Below are positions 38,640-50,231 of a stretch of DNA of 64,000 nt, one piece after another. Position 1 is the first letter of the stretch. Each line of letters opens with the position of its first letter. The translations under genes and the position numbers were made by a program. Source of the DNA: Pyxicephalus adspersus (taxonomy: Eukaryota > Chordata > Amphibia > Anura > Pyxicephalidae); assembly GCF_032062135.1 (NCBI RefSeq), contig NC_092858.1, positions 126,077,752 to 126,141,751 on the forward strand. Reading direction: 5' to 3'. The notes under the pieces were generated by a model. The model searched no databases, was not told where the DNA came from, and saw nothing but the letters and a program-made list of their open reading frames with translations.

Positions 38640-38642
<3 letters not shown>
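38046..38642 (-). mobile_element. Tc1/mariner-type transposon relic
   Basis: The left end reads ctgaccactttattagttac, a decayed form of the terminal repeat of a Tc1-like family widespread in fish and frogs. Downstream phrases such as caacaagatgctggaaacat, atctcccgttccatcacat, aagaaaccagtttgagatga and aagacaggatggatccaggt match the transposase gene of that family read on the opposite strand (recognised from general knowledge). Middle and right parts are deleted and the right terminal repeat is not present, so the transposase is broken. TA is the known insertion target of the superfamily, and the relic sits inside TA microsatellite DNA. Confidence 0.8.

Positions 38643-38676
<34 letters not shown>
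38643..38676. repeat. (TA)n microsatellite, right of Tc1 relic
   Basis: Seventeen TA units, then an interrupted TA-rich part to about 38700. Confidence 0.95.
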
Positions 38677-38682
<6 letters not shown>

Positions 38683-38700
38683 TATATACATATTTATATA

Positions 38701-39928
38701 CAGTGTGTTCATGTATTTTTTGAAATACTTTCAATTTACTTTTATTTAATAGGCAGTTTCAGTAAACATCAGATTAGATCTCTTTGTTCCACACCAGTAC
38801 AAATATAAAAGTTACTACTAATATTGTCCATTAATAAATATTTTATTTCTTCTTGTTTTCTGCTTGAGTTAATGGAAATAAAGAACTGTTTTGATTCATG
38901 TCATCTTTCATTAAAATTGCATCTCCTAGCGTTTATTGAGCATGGTGCCACTTGGGGCTGCCAAATTACTGGCAGCAAAACGCCACTATTTTTTATTACT
39001 AGCCATTACATTTATCAGAAAACATGTAATGAGCTCTTCATAATAATAATTTATGAAAATGTTATGAGTGGGGTTATATTAGGGTAGTTTTATTTTTCTA
39101 CTTTGATATGACAAAACTGTCTGTAGCATGCAAGCTTATTTTCAGTCAAATACTTACTGTAATTGGGTTATCACTAATTTTAACCAGTTTACTGTTTTTG
39201 GGCTCTCACACTCCAGCCTGGCTTTTCAGTGTGCAGGATTTTAAAAGATGGCAATATGCAGAAATGTGGGGTTTTATTTTTTATCTAGCATTATTTTAAA
39301 AATATTTAAAGCTGATCTCAAATAAAAAAACAATATATGGGAGCTGTTACACCAGCCAAATTATTTGTATTTTTAGTTTAGTTTACTTCATTTTTTAAAT
39401 TAAGACACCTAATACGGAACACATTAGTGACATAGGGACCAGCTGGAAAAAACAGTACGCCCTGAAGGGGACACAAAGGATCTCTCCCAGCAGATCTCAA
39501 GGGATTGCTGGTTGCATCAACAGATATAATTATATTTACAGTCTTTATTATTATTTATATATTTTTTGCTCATCCATATCCCAAAGTAAAAATTTACAGT
39601 ATAATACAGGAGGCTAAAATCAACTTAAATTAGGTGCTTATATTAGTAGTATATGAAATACATTTAAAAAAATATTTTTATATGTGCCTTTAGTCTTGTT
39701 TTAATTTGATATCATTTTGATGTTCATATGTAAGTGGACTGTTTGGAAAAAAAAAATTTGCAAGAGTTTCTACATCAAAGCCCAACTCTGACTAAATTAC
39801 TAAATGTCTTCCATCAGATGGTAAAAAAGCACCATTGGCTACATTACTCATCTTTTCACTAGGACCTGGTTAAGGTCCCAAGTAAACTGGTTTAACTAAT
39901 AGATATCCATAAGCTTCCAGGTATTTGA
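38701..39928. other. Intergenic DNA, no gene seen
   Basis: No exon recognised. The reading frames at 38824-39299 are short and without family resemblance. Confidence 0.4.
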
Positions 39929-40013
39929 ACCTGATTTAACAAAGCTCTCCAAAACTGGACAATGTTTTCAATCCTGGACCAGATCCATTACAGGTCCACT
40001 GGATCCCTTAGGT

Positions 40014-41305
40014 CGGTCTGGCCCGCAGGCCAATTGCGGCCCGTGTTCAGGTTTTCACCGTCCCGCAGCCTCTGTCATCAAATCAATAATTTGCAGCCCG
40101 TGTGTGTGTGCACAAGGAATCCCCTACGTTTGTAGTGGGCGTGTGCTGTTCAGGACCCACACCATGGACCACGCCCATACTAATCCTCAGTATGTGCTCT
40201 GTACGGAGCCTGCATTGACACTGCGCACCCCCCCCCCCCAGTGCACGTTTGACCAGACCCCCTAAAAAAATGTCAGGATACAATAGGAAAACCCATGCAT
40301 CCATTTTGAGCTTCATGATACATTTCACCTCTGACAGGTCTCTATGCATGTGTCTATGCATTACTGATGTTTTCTGATGTTTATTAGATGTATATATATC
40401 ACTATTTCCTAACATTAATCTACTTTATTTATATATGTGTGTAGTCCAGTGGCCGCACTCTCGCTGCGTGACCCTTGTGTGATACTTTTCAGCTCATTTC
40501 TAAAATGATGACTGTAACACATTAGTGCAGGCAAGTTATTTGTTTAGCCTTTTGAGGTAAATAAATTCTAAAATCTCAGTGAATTTATTTTTTTGTGATG
40601 ATCAAAACCACAGTTTTGAATATGCACTGAGTCTTTTCAATCTGTGTATCATTTGTTTTTTTGTTTTTCAATTGACAATTAAACCGGGTCTCGTAAACCC
40701 AACAAATTAAATACTAAAATCAAACTCGGTCTGGGAGCCCGTTTTTTCATTTTGTATTTTTGATTCGAGTCTTAAATTGAAATAATGAAAAACACGGCCT
40801 TTTTCGTTTTTGATATCAGATTAAAAATCAAATACATATTTTCGTTTTTTGATTTTTGTTGGTCAATTGAAAAACAAAAGAACAAGTGATACATGGATTC
40901 ATATGACCCTCAATGTTTTGTATTTCTGAATAGGATACTTATAGTGTTATTTTCCTGTTCACAATATTTGAATTTAGAAGTTTACAGTGAGCATTTAATA
41001 ATAAGTAATGTTTCAAACGAACCTAGATATGTTTAATCTTCCCGAAAGTTTAATTTCCAGACAGACTTTTTCTTCATTTTATGTGATCTTCAAATTTAAA
41101 AGGCAGAGTGATTTTGGTAAAAACTTGTTTGGATTGGTGTTCTGTGTGAAGAAATGAAAAGTATGCCATTTGCAAATAAATTTCATAAAATAGTTCATTT
41201 GCTTTTAATGGTATAGTTAAAAGAATATCAGGCTGAATGGTCAGCTCCCACACATTTTCACCTCACCAAATCTGGCCCTCATTGCAAATAGTTTGGACAC
41301 CCCTG
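40014..41305. mobile_element. hAT-type element inserted in the family A MITE
   Basis: Flanked by a perfect 8-base duplication ccttaggt (40006-40013 and 41306-41313), diagnostic of hAT-like insertion. The right end ggacacccctg is a classic hAT terminal repeat in reverse. The left end starts cggtctggcccgcaggccaa, a decayed or truncated relative (ggcccgcaggcc and gcggcccg are typical words of this class). No transposase frame remains. It contains a further MITE at 40639-40899. Confidence 0.8.
40639..40899. mobile_element. Innermost MITE with 33-base inverted ends
   Basis: The left end (tgtgtatcatttg onward to gtttttcaattgac) and right end (gtcaattgaaaaac onward to caagtgatacat) are inverted copies over about 33 bases. 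The interior has further inverted words (cgggtctcg, ctcggtctggg). The target duplication is not clear. Non-autonomous. Confidence 0.75.
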
Positions 41306-41363
41306 CCTTAGGTTCTCCCATGATAGACTATCATCTCTGGTCTTGGGGAGCTGTAATAAATGA

Positions 41364-42109
41364 TGTATATTGTGAGGGGTGTCATCATGGCCCTTTAAAT
41401 TGTATTGACGCAAAGATTAACCCTAACAGTATGGTATGACAGCTGTTCTCTGTATCATTAAGGACCACCCAACCGAAAGAAAAGGCAAAGAAGAAGCCCA
41501 AATTCTTTTTAACTGAAAGTTAAGGTTTCATTTTCATTTATTACATGTATGCATTTTAAATTTCTAAAACAAACTAAAACAAGTTTTACTTGTAAAGTGC
41601 TCCAATTATTTTCTTTCGTCATCCTTCATCCAGTTTTCCTTTTAATGAAGTACTGGCCAGTTTCGATAATATGATAGTGAGACCTGTGCAGTAGCAATAG
41701 GGAGAGTATTCTGTGCACTATTAGAGGACACTGCCAGGCTCCAGACCCCTGTCTGCCACCACACAACGTAGGCTGAGGAACCAGGGGCAGCACAAGGCAG
41801 CTGAAGGAAAGACATCACAGGCTAGGCTGGACTGTGGGCACTGGAGCTGTACAGCAGGATGGGCAGCTTGTCAGGATGTGCACTTTCTGTTCCAGCCCAG
41901 ACAAATGTGTAGGCCTGACTACGAATTGAAGAGGCTTTATGAAAAAGGTAAGTCACAGCCGGTGTATGAATACGTTAGTGAGGATGTGTATGGTATGTGA
42001 ATATATGGCTGTATGTATGCAGGTTGTCATGCACTGAGAGAAATGACCACTAAGGGACGTATGGAGGTGGTTGCGAGCCCTGAGAAGGGCCAAGGGGCAG
42101 AGTCTAAGC
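41364..42109. other. Intergenic DNA with a GC-richer patch
   Basis: No exon recognised. 41690-41960 is richer in G and C and ends in a good splice-donor-like string (aaaaaggtaagtcac at 41943-41957), but no open coding frame or known protein is seen. Confidence 0.35.
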
Positions 42110-42489
42110 CAGGGGCCGGCAAACTCCGGCCTTTAGGCCAAATAAGGCCTAGCTGGTAGTTAGTTCCAGCCTAACGCCGGCCGGCAACCTGTAGCTCGTG
42201 AGATCGGCCAGGGGGCGTTAGAAACTACCAGAGCCCCTGGAGCTCCAGAGCTGCTGGAGCTCTCGTGCCTCCCCCTTGCAGTTGCCCCCCTACTGATCCC
42301 CACTGCCGCGGTAAATAGGGAAAGCTCTCTAAAGGTAAATCCCTCTCCTCCGCAATGCATACAAAGGAGAGGGATTTCACTTCAGGGGCATTTGCTGGTG
42401 GTGGGCGGAGCCATCAGGGCAGGTCCAGCCTAGTGTGCTCCCGCCCACCCCATAAATGGCCTAGTGGCCAAAAAATTTGCTGACCCCTG
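42110..42489. mobile_element. hAT MITE, family C, copy 1
   Basis: 380 bases. Left end caggggccggcaaactccgg, right end in reverse caggggtcagcaaatttttt. The flanks gtctaagc (42102-42109) and gcctaagc (42490-42497) form an 8-base target duplication with one mismatch. The interior is GC-rich (ggagctccagagctgctgg). No transposase. A sister copy is at 44715-45072. Confidence 0.85.
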
Positions 42490-43135
42490 GCCTAAGCCAT
42501 ACCCAGGTTTTGTCCAGAGCTTCTGATGGTGAGGATGTTGGGCTGCTGGTTACAGCCAGGTTGCGGTCCTTGGACACACCAAGGTGGGCAAGCACGGTAC
42601 AAAATCACAAGGCAGGCGAATAGTCAAGAAAAGCCGGGGTCGAGACAGGTAAGAGAGGTCAGGTCACACACCAGGGGTCAATTGCCAGGGATCCAGGAGA
42701 CAGACACCGGTGACACAGGGGCCATTGCGGGCACAGGGAACACAGGAGACAATGGAAGCAATAGCACAGGAGACTCAGGGACATCCACAGACTGACAGGA
42801 ACACTGGAACAGCACAGGAAAGTTGACTGGAGACCAACAGACTAAACAACAAAGGGTTAACGCAGGAGCTGGACAGAGGAAACACTGAATTTAGCCACAG
42901 GTGAACAGGAACTAGCTAACCAGAACTAGGGGCTCGAGACACGTTGCACGAACACAAAATACAGTCTGTGAGCTAGCTAAATAGTCAGGGCTGATCAAGA
43001 GGCTATTTCCTGATTGGCCAGCAGTTTGGACGGAGTTGATAAAGCTTGGAAACAGAGGCACACCCAGTAACAGAACTGCAAGCATGCGCAAGAGAGTGAA
43101 GCCTGTGCTTTAGTGAGGAACAGGTAAGTGTGACA
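42490..43135. repeat. Purine-rich, cryptically repetitive block
   Basis: 42590-42850 is dense in short related words such as cacaggg, acaggaga and ggaacac without a fixed period. The block resembles non-coding parts of large amphibian retroelements, but I cannot assign it. The reading frame at 42526-42795 is a by-product of the low complexity. Confidence 0.4.
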
Positions 43136-44714
43136 CAGGTAAGGGAGAGTACATATGTGAACATGTATGTGTATGTGAATTTTTATGTGAGCCAATGAGT
43201 TAGCTCATGTTTTTTTTTAACCATGGTGTTTTAAGCCTGCCCCACTGTCAGTGCAATCTCAAACTCATAGTTTTGCCAAAATATTTCTTTATTAGGAAAT
43301 CCCCTTGAAAAGTCCACATTTGCCATTACTGCAAAGCCAAGAACCTGACATCTTCTACCCCCGCATGCCCTACTTCATTCAGATACAACCTTAAACCAGA
43401 GCGACCTGTGAAATTGAGGGTGGTTACGAGCAGGGTTAAGGGGCACCAAAGCCTAAATTTAAACAGGGTTTTGGGAAACCTAATGCTGGCACAGTAGAAC
43501 ATAATCTTTTCTGATAAAGCTTTATTCCAATTAAACTTTCTTTGACCCTTCTTTTGTCAATTTATATCATTTGTGTCCTAGCTTGACACTTGTTTTAACC
43601 TGTGTTAAACTCAATCTGTTTTGACCTTCTGTCTCCTATTTTCTTGTGTACCAAACAGTCGATTAGTACAGAACATCTTCTGCATAAAGCTATTGGACTA
43701 ATCCTGCCAATTCCTGTTCTAACTTCTTGTAACTGGCACTATGTCCTCGGAGGTCAGACAAATATATAACTTAAGCTGCAGTTACTGTCTCTGTGTGTTG
43801 CCTATTAGTAAAACAAAACGTGGAACTTGGAAGGTTATCAAAAACCAGGGTTAAAGAAATCTAGAATGCTCAGAACACAGCCTCCTTGCCTTTGTGCTTA
43901 ACAAGCTGACATATATTTTTATTTAAGGATGATTGAGCAAGTTCTACGAATAAATCAACATCACTCTAAGCAAATTGTTGTCTTTGTATCAGCTTCAGAG
44001 CCACCAGCAGAAAATGCTCCCTTACATTTGTTCAATTACCGAGATAGCGGAAATCACCTCAATGCATGACAACTCATTTTAAATCCTTTCAATGAGATAC
44101 GATACGGGACGCTATTTTTAGATAGAAACTGGAACATGGTGAACAAGGGAATTTGAGCATAATTCCAAAGTTTGTAGACAAAGTGCTGCTTTGAAAACAA
44201 GTTAAGTAAACAGAACTACAATTGTAGGCAGATAGTTTATGTGTTTGTAATACAGTAACTACTACATGTTTGTAGAATGGGAAATAATCAGACTCAAATG
44301 GATCATGAGACTCACTTGCATTGATAAAAAGGATAAAAATGGATCATGAGACTCACTTGCCTTGATGTGAGAAAGAGTTAATTAATTTATCCTAATAAAT
44401 ATGAAGCCATTAATGAGCTGTGTGCAGCTACATGATATTTTGTAGTTAAAACATTCAGGACAATATTGTAGATGCAGCACAAAATCAAAAGTGCAGAGGT
44501 GGCTTAAAACTTTATGGATAATCTACTGCCTAGTACGGGGCTCTACGTGACTGCAGTTGAATGTTCCTACTGTTGATTTTGAATCCTTAATGTGAGTGTG
44601 AATTCCAAAGCCCACCAATCCTGTTGGTGAGTGTATGGGCAAATAGATGTTTACTGTAACATTTACCCCCACAATTTCCTGGGTTCTCTGTACCCTGTTT
44701 CCTGGGTTCCTATT
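43136..44714. other. Intergenic DNA with a small local duplication
   Basis: No exon recognised. It contains the direct duplication 44296-44325/44337-44366. 43930-44115 appears non-repetitive and of balanced composition. Confidence 0.4.
44296..44366. repeat. 30-base direct duplication
   Basis: Two copies of a 30-base unit (aaatggatcatgagactcac plus ten more) at 44296-44325 and 44337-44366 differ at one base and are separated by 11 bases. Confidence 0.9.
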
Positions 44715-45072
44715 CAGGGGTAGGCAAACTCCGGCCTTTAGGCCAGATACGGCCTAGCCAGTAGTCCCTTCTGGCCTAACGCCCCCCTAGTCGATCTGGC
44801 CTAATCCCAGCCAGCAGGCAACCCACCACTCTTGAGCCTCCTTGTTATGCCTCCCTTACTTATTTACCGCGGCCGGCGATAACACTTCCGCCGCTGAGGT
44901 AAGGGAACATTCCCTCCCCTCCGTATGCATTGTAGAGGGGAGGTATTTCCCTTTAGGGGCGTTCCTGGTGGGGGCGGAGTCATCAGCTCGGGACTCGAGA
45001 GAGAGTCTGGCCTAGGGTGCCTTCTTGACCTCCTAAAATGGCCTAGTAGCCAAAAAAGTTTGCTGACCCCTG
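44715..45072. mobile_element. hAT MITE, family C, copy 2
   Basis: 358 bases. Left end caggggtaggcaaactccgg, right end in reverse caggggtcagcaaacttttt. It shares ggcctttaggcca and ggcctagtagcca with copy 1. The 8-base flanks no longer match, so the duplication has decayed. Confidence 0.85.
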
Positions 45073-48000
45073 GTCTGGATAATATGTATCATAGCAAGAA
45101 GTAGTAAACTCAGCCTCCTGTGTCCCCAGGTCTAAATTCTAAGACTCCTAAGTATCTTTTCTTCCTGGCCAGACGTCTAAGAGAAACTTTCTCCTCTGGA
45201 AAAGGCTACCCAATTTCATGACAGTCCCAAATACAGCTAATGCAGGCTCCTGCCTGGTCCTCCCTTGGGTCCTCTATCTAGCAATTTTGCCTCAAAATAA
45301 GGCAGGCAACATGCTGTTAAAAAAACTTTTAGCAAAAATTAGCAGGACCAAGCTGGGCTGGGGGCCTAGGGCCATCTGACCCCAAGAACCCTTAGCACTA
45401 CATGTCCATCTTCCCTAGGAACCCCAAACCTCCTCTTCCATGTATTTATTTTATTTGAAACTCCCTACCAAATGGCCACCAAAACTCACTAGAACCGAGG
45501 TTTCCCGAAAACAGACGATGGCCTGCCGTCACTCCCAGGGATATTCACATTCATAAATTTTCTAGTATGTTCTAGATCTATACCCCCCTTTAAAGAGACC
45601 TAACACCAAAGGGGCGGTACAATAAAGTGAAAGTGCTTCCAGTAGTAGTAGTATTAAACTCAGCTAGTTATGTTCTATAATATTGAATACCACAGTAGCT
45701 TCTTCAGTTTTATTATGTATCAGAAACATACCCCAACATTATAGCCACACATATAATGCTATGCAGATGTTGATTCTCCAAGAGCATGATAGGATGTGTA
45801 ATTGGTGGACTCTACTGCATTTTGGATCCATTGGCATGCAATTATAAACATTATTATTTTAATTGGAAAAAAATAATTATTTAGCATAAATTAACAGTAA
45901 TAAGGATAATATCAGCTAAGAAATATAGTTGTATTTTAAAACATGTTACTCATGTTATCAAGAAGATTTCAGGCATTTAAACTTTTGTAATAAACTTTTA
46001 GTCTGTTTGCATATACACTGTAATTGCAGACAAAGGGGTGACATCCTAGATAAATATAGGCTGTCCATTGCAGGGGATAATTCATTTAGTTTAGTAAATG
46101 AGATGAAAGGCTGCTGATTTAAGGGAAAAACAATCTGGCAGCACCTGCATAAATTTGGTTTATCATTCTTCATTTTGTATGAAATTAAATCCCAGATAGC
46201 AAATTCTTACAGAATGATTAAATTTTATTATTATTATTATTATTATTAATAAACAGGATTTTTATAGCACCAATATAATATGCAGCGCTGTACATTAAAT
46301 ATGTGGTGCCTTGTATGTTTGTAGTCCTAGCCAGGAAACATTTGCTTTCTTTATTTCATCAACCTAAGCTGCCTACTTCTTGTGGTTTGTGATCCCCAGT
46401 GATTACACTGCAGCACAGAAATCTAATCTAATAATGATTTATATAGTTTAGATGCAAAACAGCAGTTTTTTGATACTTACATTAAATTATAGAATAAAAC
46501 GATTTACATGTGACAGATATCTACAGCAAAGGGCTCAATATTTGATTCCATCCTACCTCACACAGACAAAGCTCACATACTGGAGAAGTTCATGGAAATC
46601 TGAAAATATCTTTGTGTAGCACATGTGCCATCGTCAATCACTGAAGAAGAATGTTAATGCATGTTCCCTGCATGTGCCTGTGATTACATACTGAGAGAGC
46701 AAACAGCTGCTACTGAATGTAAAGGCTGGCAGCTCACATTCTTTAGTGTCAGCTCCAGAAAATGTATTCAGTACCAGGCTGTGGACCCTACTGGTGAAAT
46801 GGATATACTCATCCCTAACTCACACTAATTAAATGGACCGGATGATCAATTCTTGGCACAAACAAGTATGCTAAAGAAATTCTGTGTCTAAAGTATGCCA
46901 AAGTCCAAATTGAAGGGGATAAATCAGTTTTTGTTCGTTGTCACTGCCTATAATGGGAGAATCTGATTCATAAATTAAAAAAAAATATTCTATACATATT
47001 ATAGACATATATATAGGCAAAGTAAAGAAAATAAGTATGACTCCAATAAATATGATCCAAATTACTCTAAATAAGTATGATAATAACATTATTCCAGCAT
47101 TCTTCTTCTATTCTGGCACAGTTGCATTACTCTTATTCAATTTTATTTTATGATTGCACTTGTATTTCCTCCTTCATATATGTAGGGGAAACAACACTTG
47201 GATGAGTCCATTTTTGTACTATTATATTTATGGTAAAATGCTGGCAAGGTTGGTAAATTGTTGGAAACCTTTGTGGCAAGTGTTATCAGTAACCAAAGAT
47301 GTCAATGTACTTGTATCCTTCTTTTTGGGGTTTATTTATAAAGCAGTGAATCTGACATCCACTATCCATGGTGGATAGTCCTCCAGGTCCATGAGATCAA
47401 TGGCAATTGATTCTCCACCAGGGAATGTTTAGTAAATGGTTAGTAAATGTCAGATTTGCTTCTCTTATTCTTTGCTTCTCTTATTCTTTGCTTCACCTTG
47501 TACTTTTGAAACCTAATATATGCACAGATACTGTATACAATTTAAAGTATCATGAAAAAAAAATGAAATTCCATATACATTTTCTTGGGGTCTGTGCTGG
47601 GAGAGCAATGTGCGGCCATCCCAAATACTGTAGAGTAAGCAGTCCATTATTTATTCATTTATTACATATAGTTTTTTAGTACCTATGTTCTTGGAGGGCA
47701 TCCAGACAAATGACACTGCTCTAAGCACTTGGGCTGATTTACTACATTCATTGTTTTGTTAGCAGGAAATGCTTGTGAAATCCTTTTTGGCTTCCCAGCG
47801 ACACAACTGCTTGTGTAGGAGTTTGATGCATGCTCAGATACACATGGGCACTCACCTCTAAATATTGATTACATGACTACGAAATTAAAAAAATACTAAC
47901 CTGCAGATTTTCTATAGTACATCCGCAGAGCTTCCAATGATCACATCACATTTTCTTTTGAAAAAAAGATTCCCAATTATACTGCACCATTGTCAAACCA

Positions 48001-49046
48001 TCACATGGGCTTCCAATAAAGACCACCAGTGGCCATTCAGCATTCATTATGTAGACATGGTTTATTAGGAGATACCAGTCTTTTATAGATAATAAAACTT
48101 TTCAAGTAAATTTAGAATGATAATTGCTTTTGATTGACAATGCTTTAGCAACTAAATTGTCACCCACTTTAATGCACCGAATAGCACACTGTATTTTTCT
48201 ATCTACAGAAAGCTTAATATGCAAGAAAAATGGTGATGGTCAATTAGTTCTAATCAGTCTATTTGCACCCCGATCAAGGCTATTCTGGCCTTGGATCTAA
48301 CATTACTATGCCTGGCATAAAGTTATATTAGGTCATCAGATAATGATAGCTGTCACTTTGTAGCAGCCGGATTGGCTGAGCTATAATCTACCTGTCCACT
48401 ATACCTAAAAAAAAAAAAATTCCGAATTAGGAATTTCTTGAAATTTCTTGACCAATCCAACTGGATTTAATTTGAGACAGAACTGTTGTGTTTAGGCGCT
48501 TGTAATGAAAATTGTATCTTCAAGTACATTATTGTACTTCTACAAAACGTATGTTTCTTACATTAAAAAAAAACAAGGTACACCATCTTACAAACATGCT
48601 GGCAATTAACTGCCAACATAGGGCACAAAGAAAACAGTCATAAGATTCGAGCAACTGCAGTTTTTTTGCAGCCGTCTTTACAAATCAAGTCTAGCTGACC
48701 TTCGGAAAGTTTTGCACATAATTACAGCTTTCCAGTTTTTAACTTAATTCCATTAGTATGATGTTATGTGAATATTGTTTTCATTCATGTCTGTAATGAT
48801 AAAGATTTAGTGATACGGATCTTTGATGATAAACCAGCAAAAAAAGAACGCGTGTCTTGAATGTTGTGTACATATTACAAGGCCGGAGCCGGATTATTCT
48901 TGGCATTCCTTTAAAGGAAAAGCATGGACAGCTGTGTCACAGCCTATAAAGCCTGTGTAAAATGGAGCAGATTTTTGTGTTACAAACCCAGCTATTCAAA
49001 TAAATGAATAAAATGAGGAGCCTCCAAAGTATGTGCTTTTATAATA
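45073..49046. other. Intergenic DNA, no gene seen
   Basis: About 4 kb without recognised exon. It includes a reversed LINE/SINE tail at 46226-46300 and a short tandem repeat of tctcttattctttgct near 47461-47493. 48840-49010 looks single-copy and of mixed composition. Confidence 0.4.
46226..46300 (-). repeat. Reversed LINE/SINE tail
   Basis: An (ATT)n run followed by aataaacaggatttttatag and atgcagcgctgtacattaaa, the reverse of the tail at 8346-8530, truncated after about 75 bases. Confidence 0.85.
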
Positions 49047-49646
49047 TATATTGGCAAAATAGTACCCAGCAGAAAATTCCAGTTATGAACCTAGGTATGT
49101 AAATAATGTACATCGCACATACCATACATTATATACAAAATAATTCAGCCATCAGACTTATGTACATGGTAGCTTTCAAATTGGCAAAATCTATTTGTGA
49201 TAATTTTAACACCTGTAAGTCTGTGCAAACATTATATTTGAGTGATCACTGTTTAAATATGTTTGCATTAAGGAGAAAAGAGAAGAAAAGGCAGGGAATT
49301 TATGGCTAAATCATTTATACATGCAATTAATTTGAAAGTGAACCATCTTGATGTTTGGTAATGAAAAATACATCTAATAATGAAACATGTCCCTGTGCCT
49401 ATCCTTCAACAATGGATAGGGGGGTACCAGGGACTTATGCCCAGACACAGTTCAACTGCCAAAGTGAGCAAAATCAACATGTATGAAAGCAGTATAATGG
49501 ATTCAGATTCTGACGCGTTTCGCCAGTTTGGGCTTCCTAAGGGGAACTTGGGGAAAACCAGTGACAGTACTAGTAAGAGCACAAACATATAGAATAAGCA
49601 GTTATATTTATATATGTTCCAGGTTAGCAGTTTTACCATATATATA

Positions 49647-49687
<41 letters not shown>

Positions 49688-50231
49688 GCAAGTAGTTAGT
49701 AATTGTATATTGTTATCTAAAAAGGAATCCATGAGATGGTTGGTTTAAACACTTAGAACAAATTAAATAGAATCAAAAGATACATTTTACATAAAAAACA
49801 ACAACAATGATTACAAAGGCCTTGGAGGGTATAAAGGTAAATATATTAACATCAAAACTTCATGGTGTTCCTTAAGAGTGTATGGGTAGTATAGCAATGA
49901 ACAATAGTGTCCTAAATGAGATTTGTGCCTGTATATATAAAATGAATTTCAGTAGTGGTACCTACCAGCTAGATCACCAAAGGGGTCCAGGCAAATAATT
50001 GGACAGTTGCTTTGATACTGAGATGGGTATGTCCAGTGAAATTATTACAGAACCGTGTTTTACAACGTGGATACTCTAACAAACTACTCTCCCGCATCAA
50101 AGGGTAAGACCTCAAAGGAGATGAATTGCTCACCAAAGATAAAGAAAGAGATGATACACAGACTACAACTACTCAGATCATCACCCAGTTCATAACTGGA
50201 ATTTTCTGCTGGGTGCTATTTTGCCAATATA
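49047..50231. mobile_element. 1.2-kb element with 45-base inverted ends
   Basis: The left end (49047-49091, starting tatattggcaaaatagtacc) and right end (50187-50231) are inverted copies over about 45 bases with one mismatch (agtaccc versus agcaccc). Between them are no coding frames of note, a TA microsatellite (49638-49686) and the words gacgcgtttcgcc and gggcttcctaagggg near 49513-49545, which recur in amphibian repeats. It is best explained as a non-autonomous DNA transposon; two separate inverted copies of another repeat is the alternative. Confidence 0.65.
49638..49686. repeat. (TA)n microsatellite
   Basis: TA units with one AATT interruption, lying inside the element 49047-50231. Confidence 0.95.

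Larger units (their letters stand above)
39929..41363. mobile_element. Palindromic MITE, family A, copy 4, split by later insertion
   Basis: Left part 39929-40013 reads acctgatttaacaaagctct onward to ggatcccttaggt. The right part 41306-41363 resumes with ccttaggttctcccatgata and ends gagctgtaataaatgatg. Joined at the 8-base duplication ccttaggt, the two parts give a normal family A element of about 135 bases, somewhat shorter than its sisters. Confidence 0.85.

Noticed and set aside
42526..42795. 89-codon frame rich in Gly, Thr, Asp and Ser
   Set aside because: It results from the low-complexity purine-rich block; no start context, splice sites or family resemblance.
47461..47493. Tandem tctcttattctttgct as a CRISPR-like or satellite array
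   Set aside because: Only two copies and no spacers; it is a simple local duplication in a vertebrate genome.
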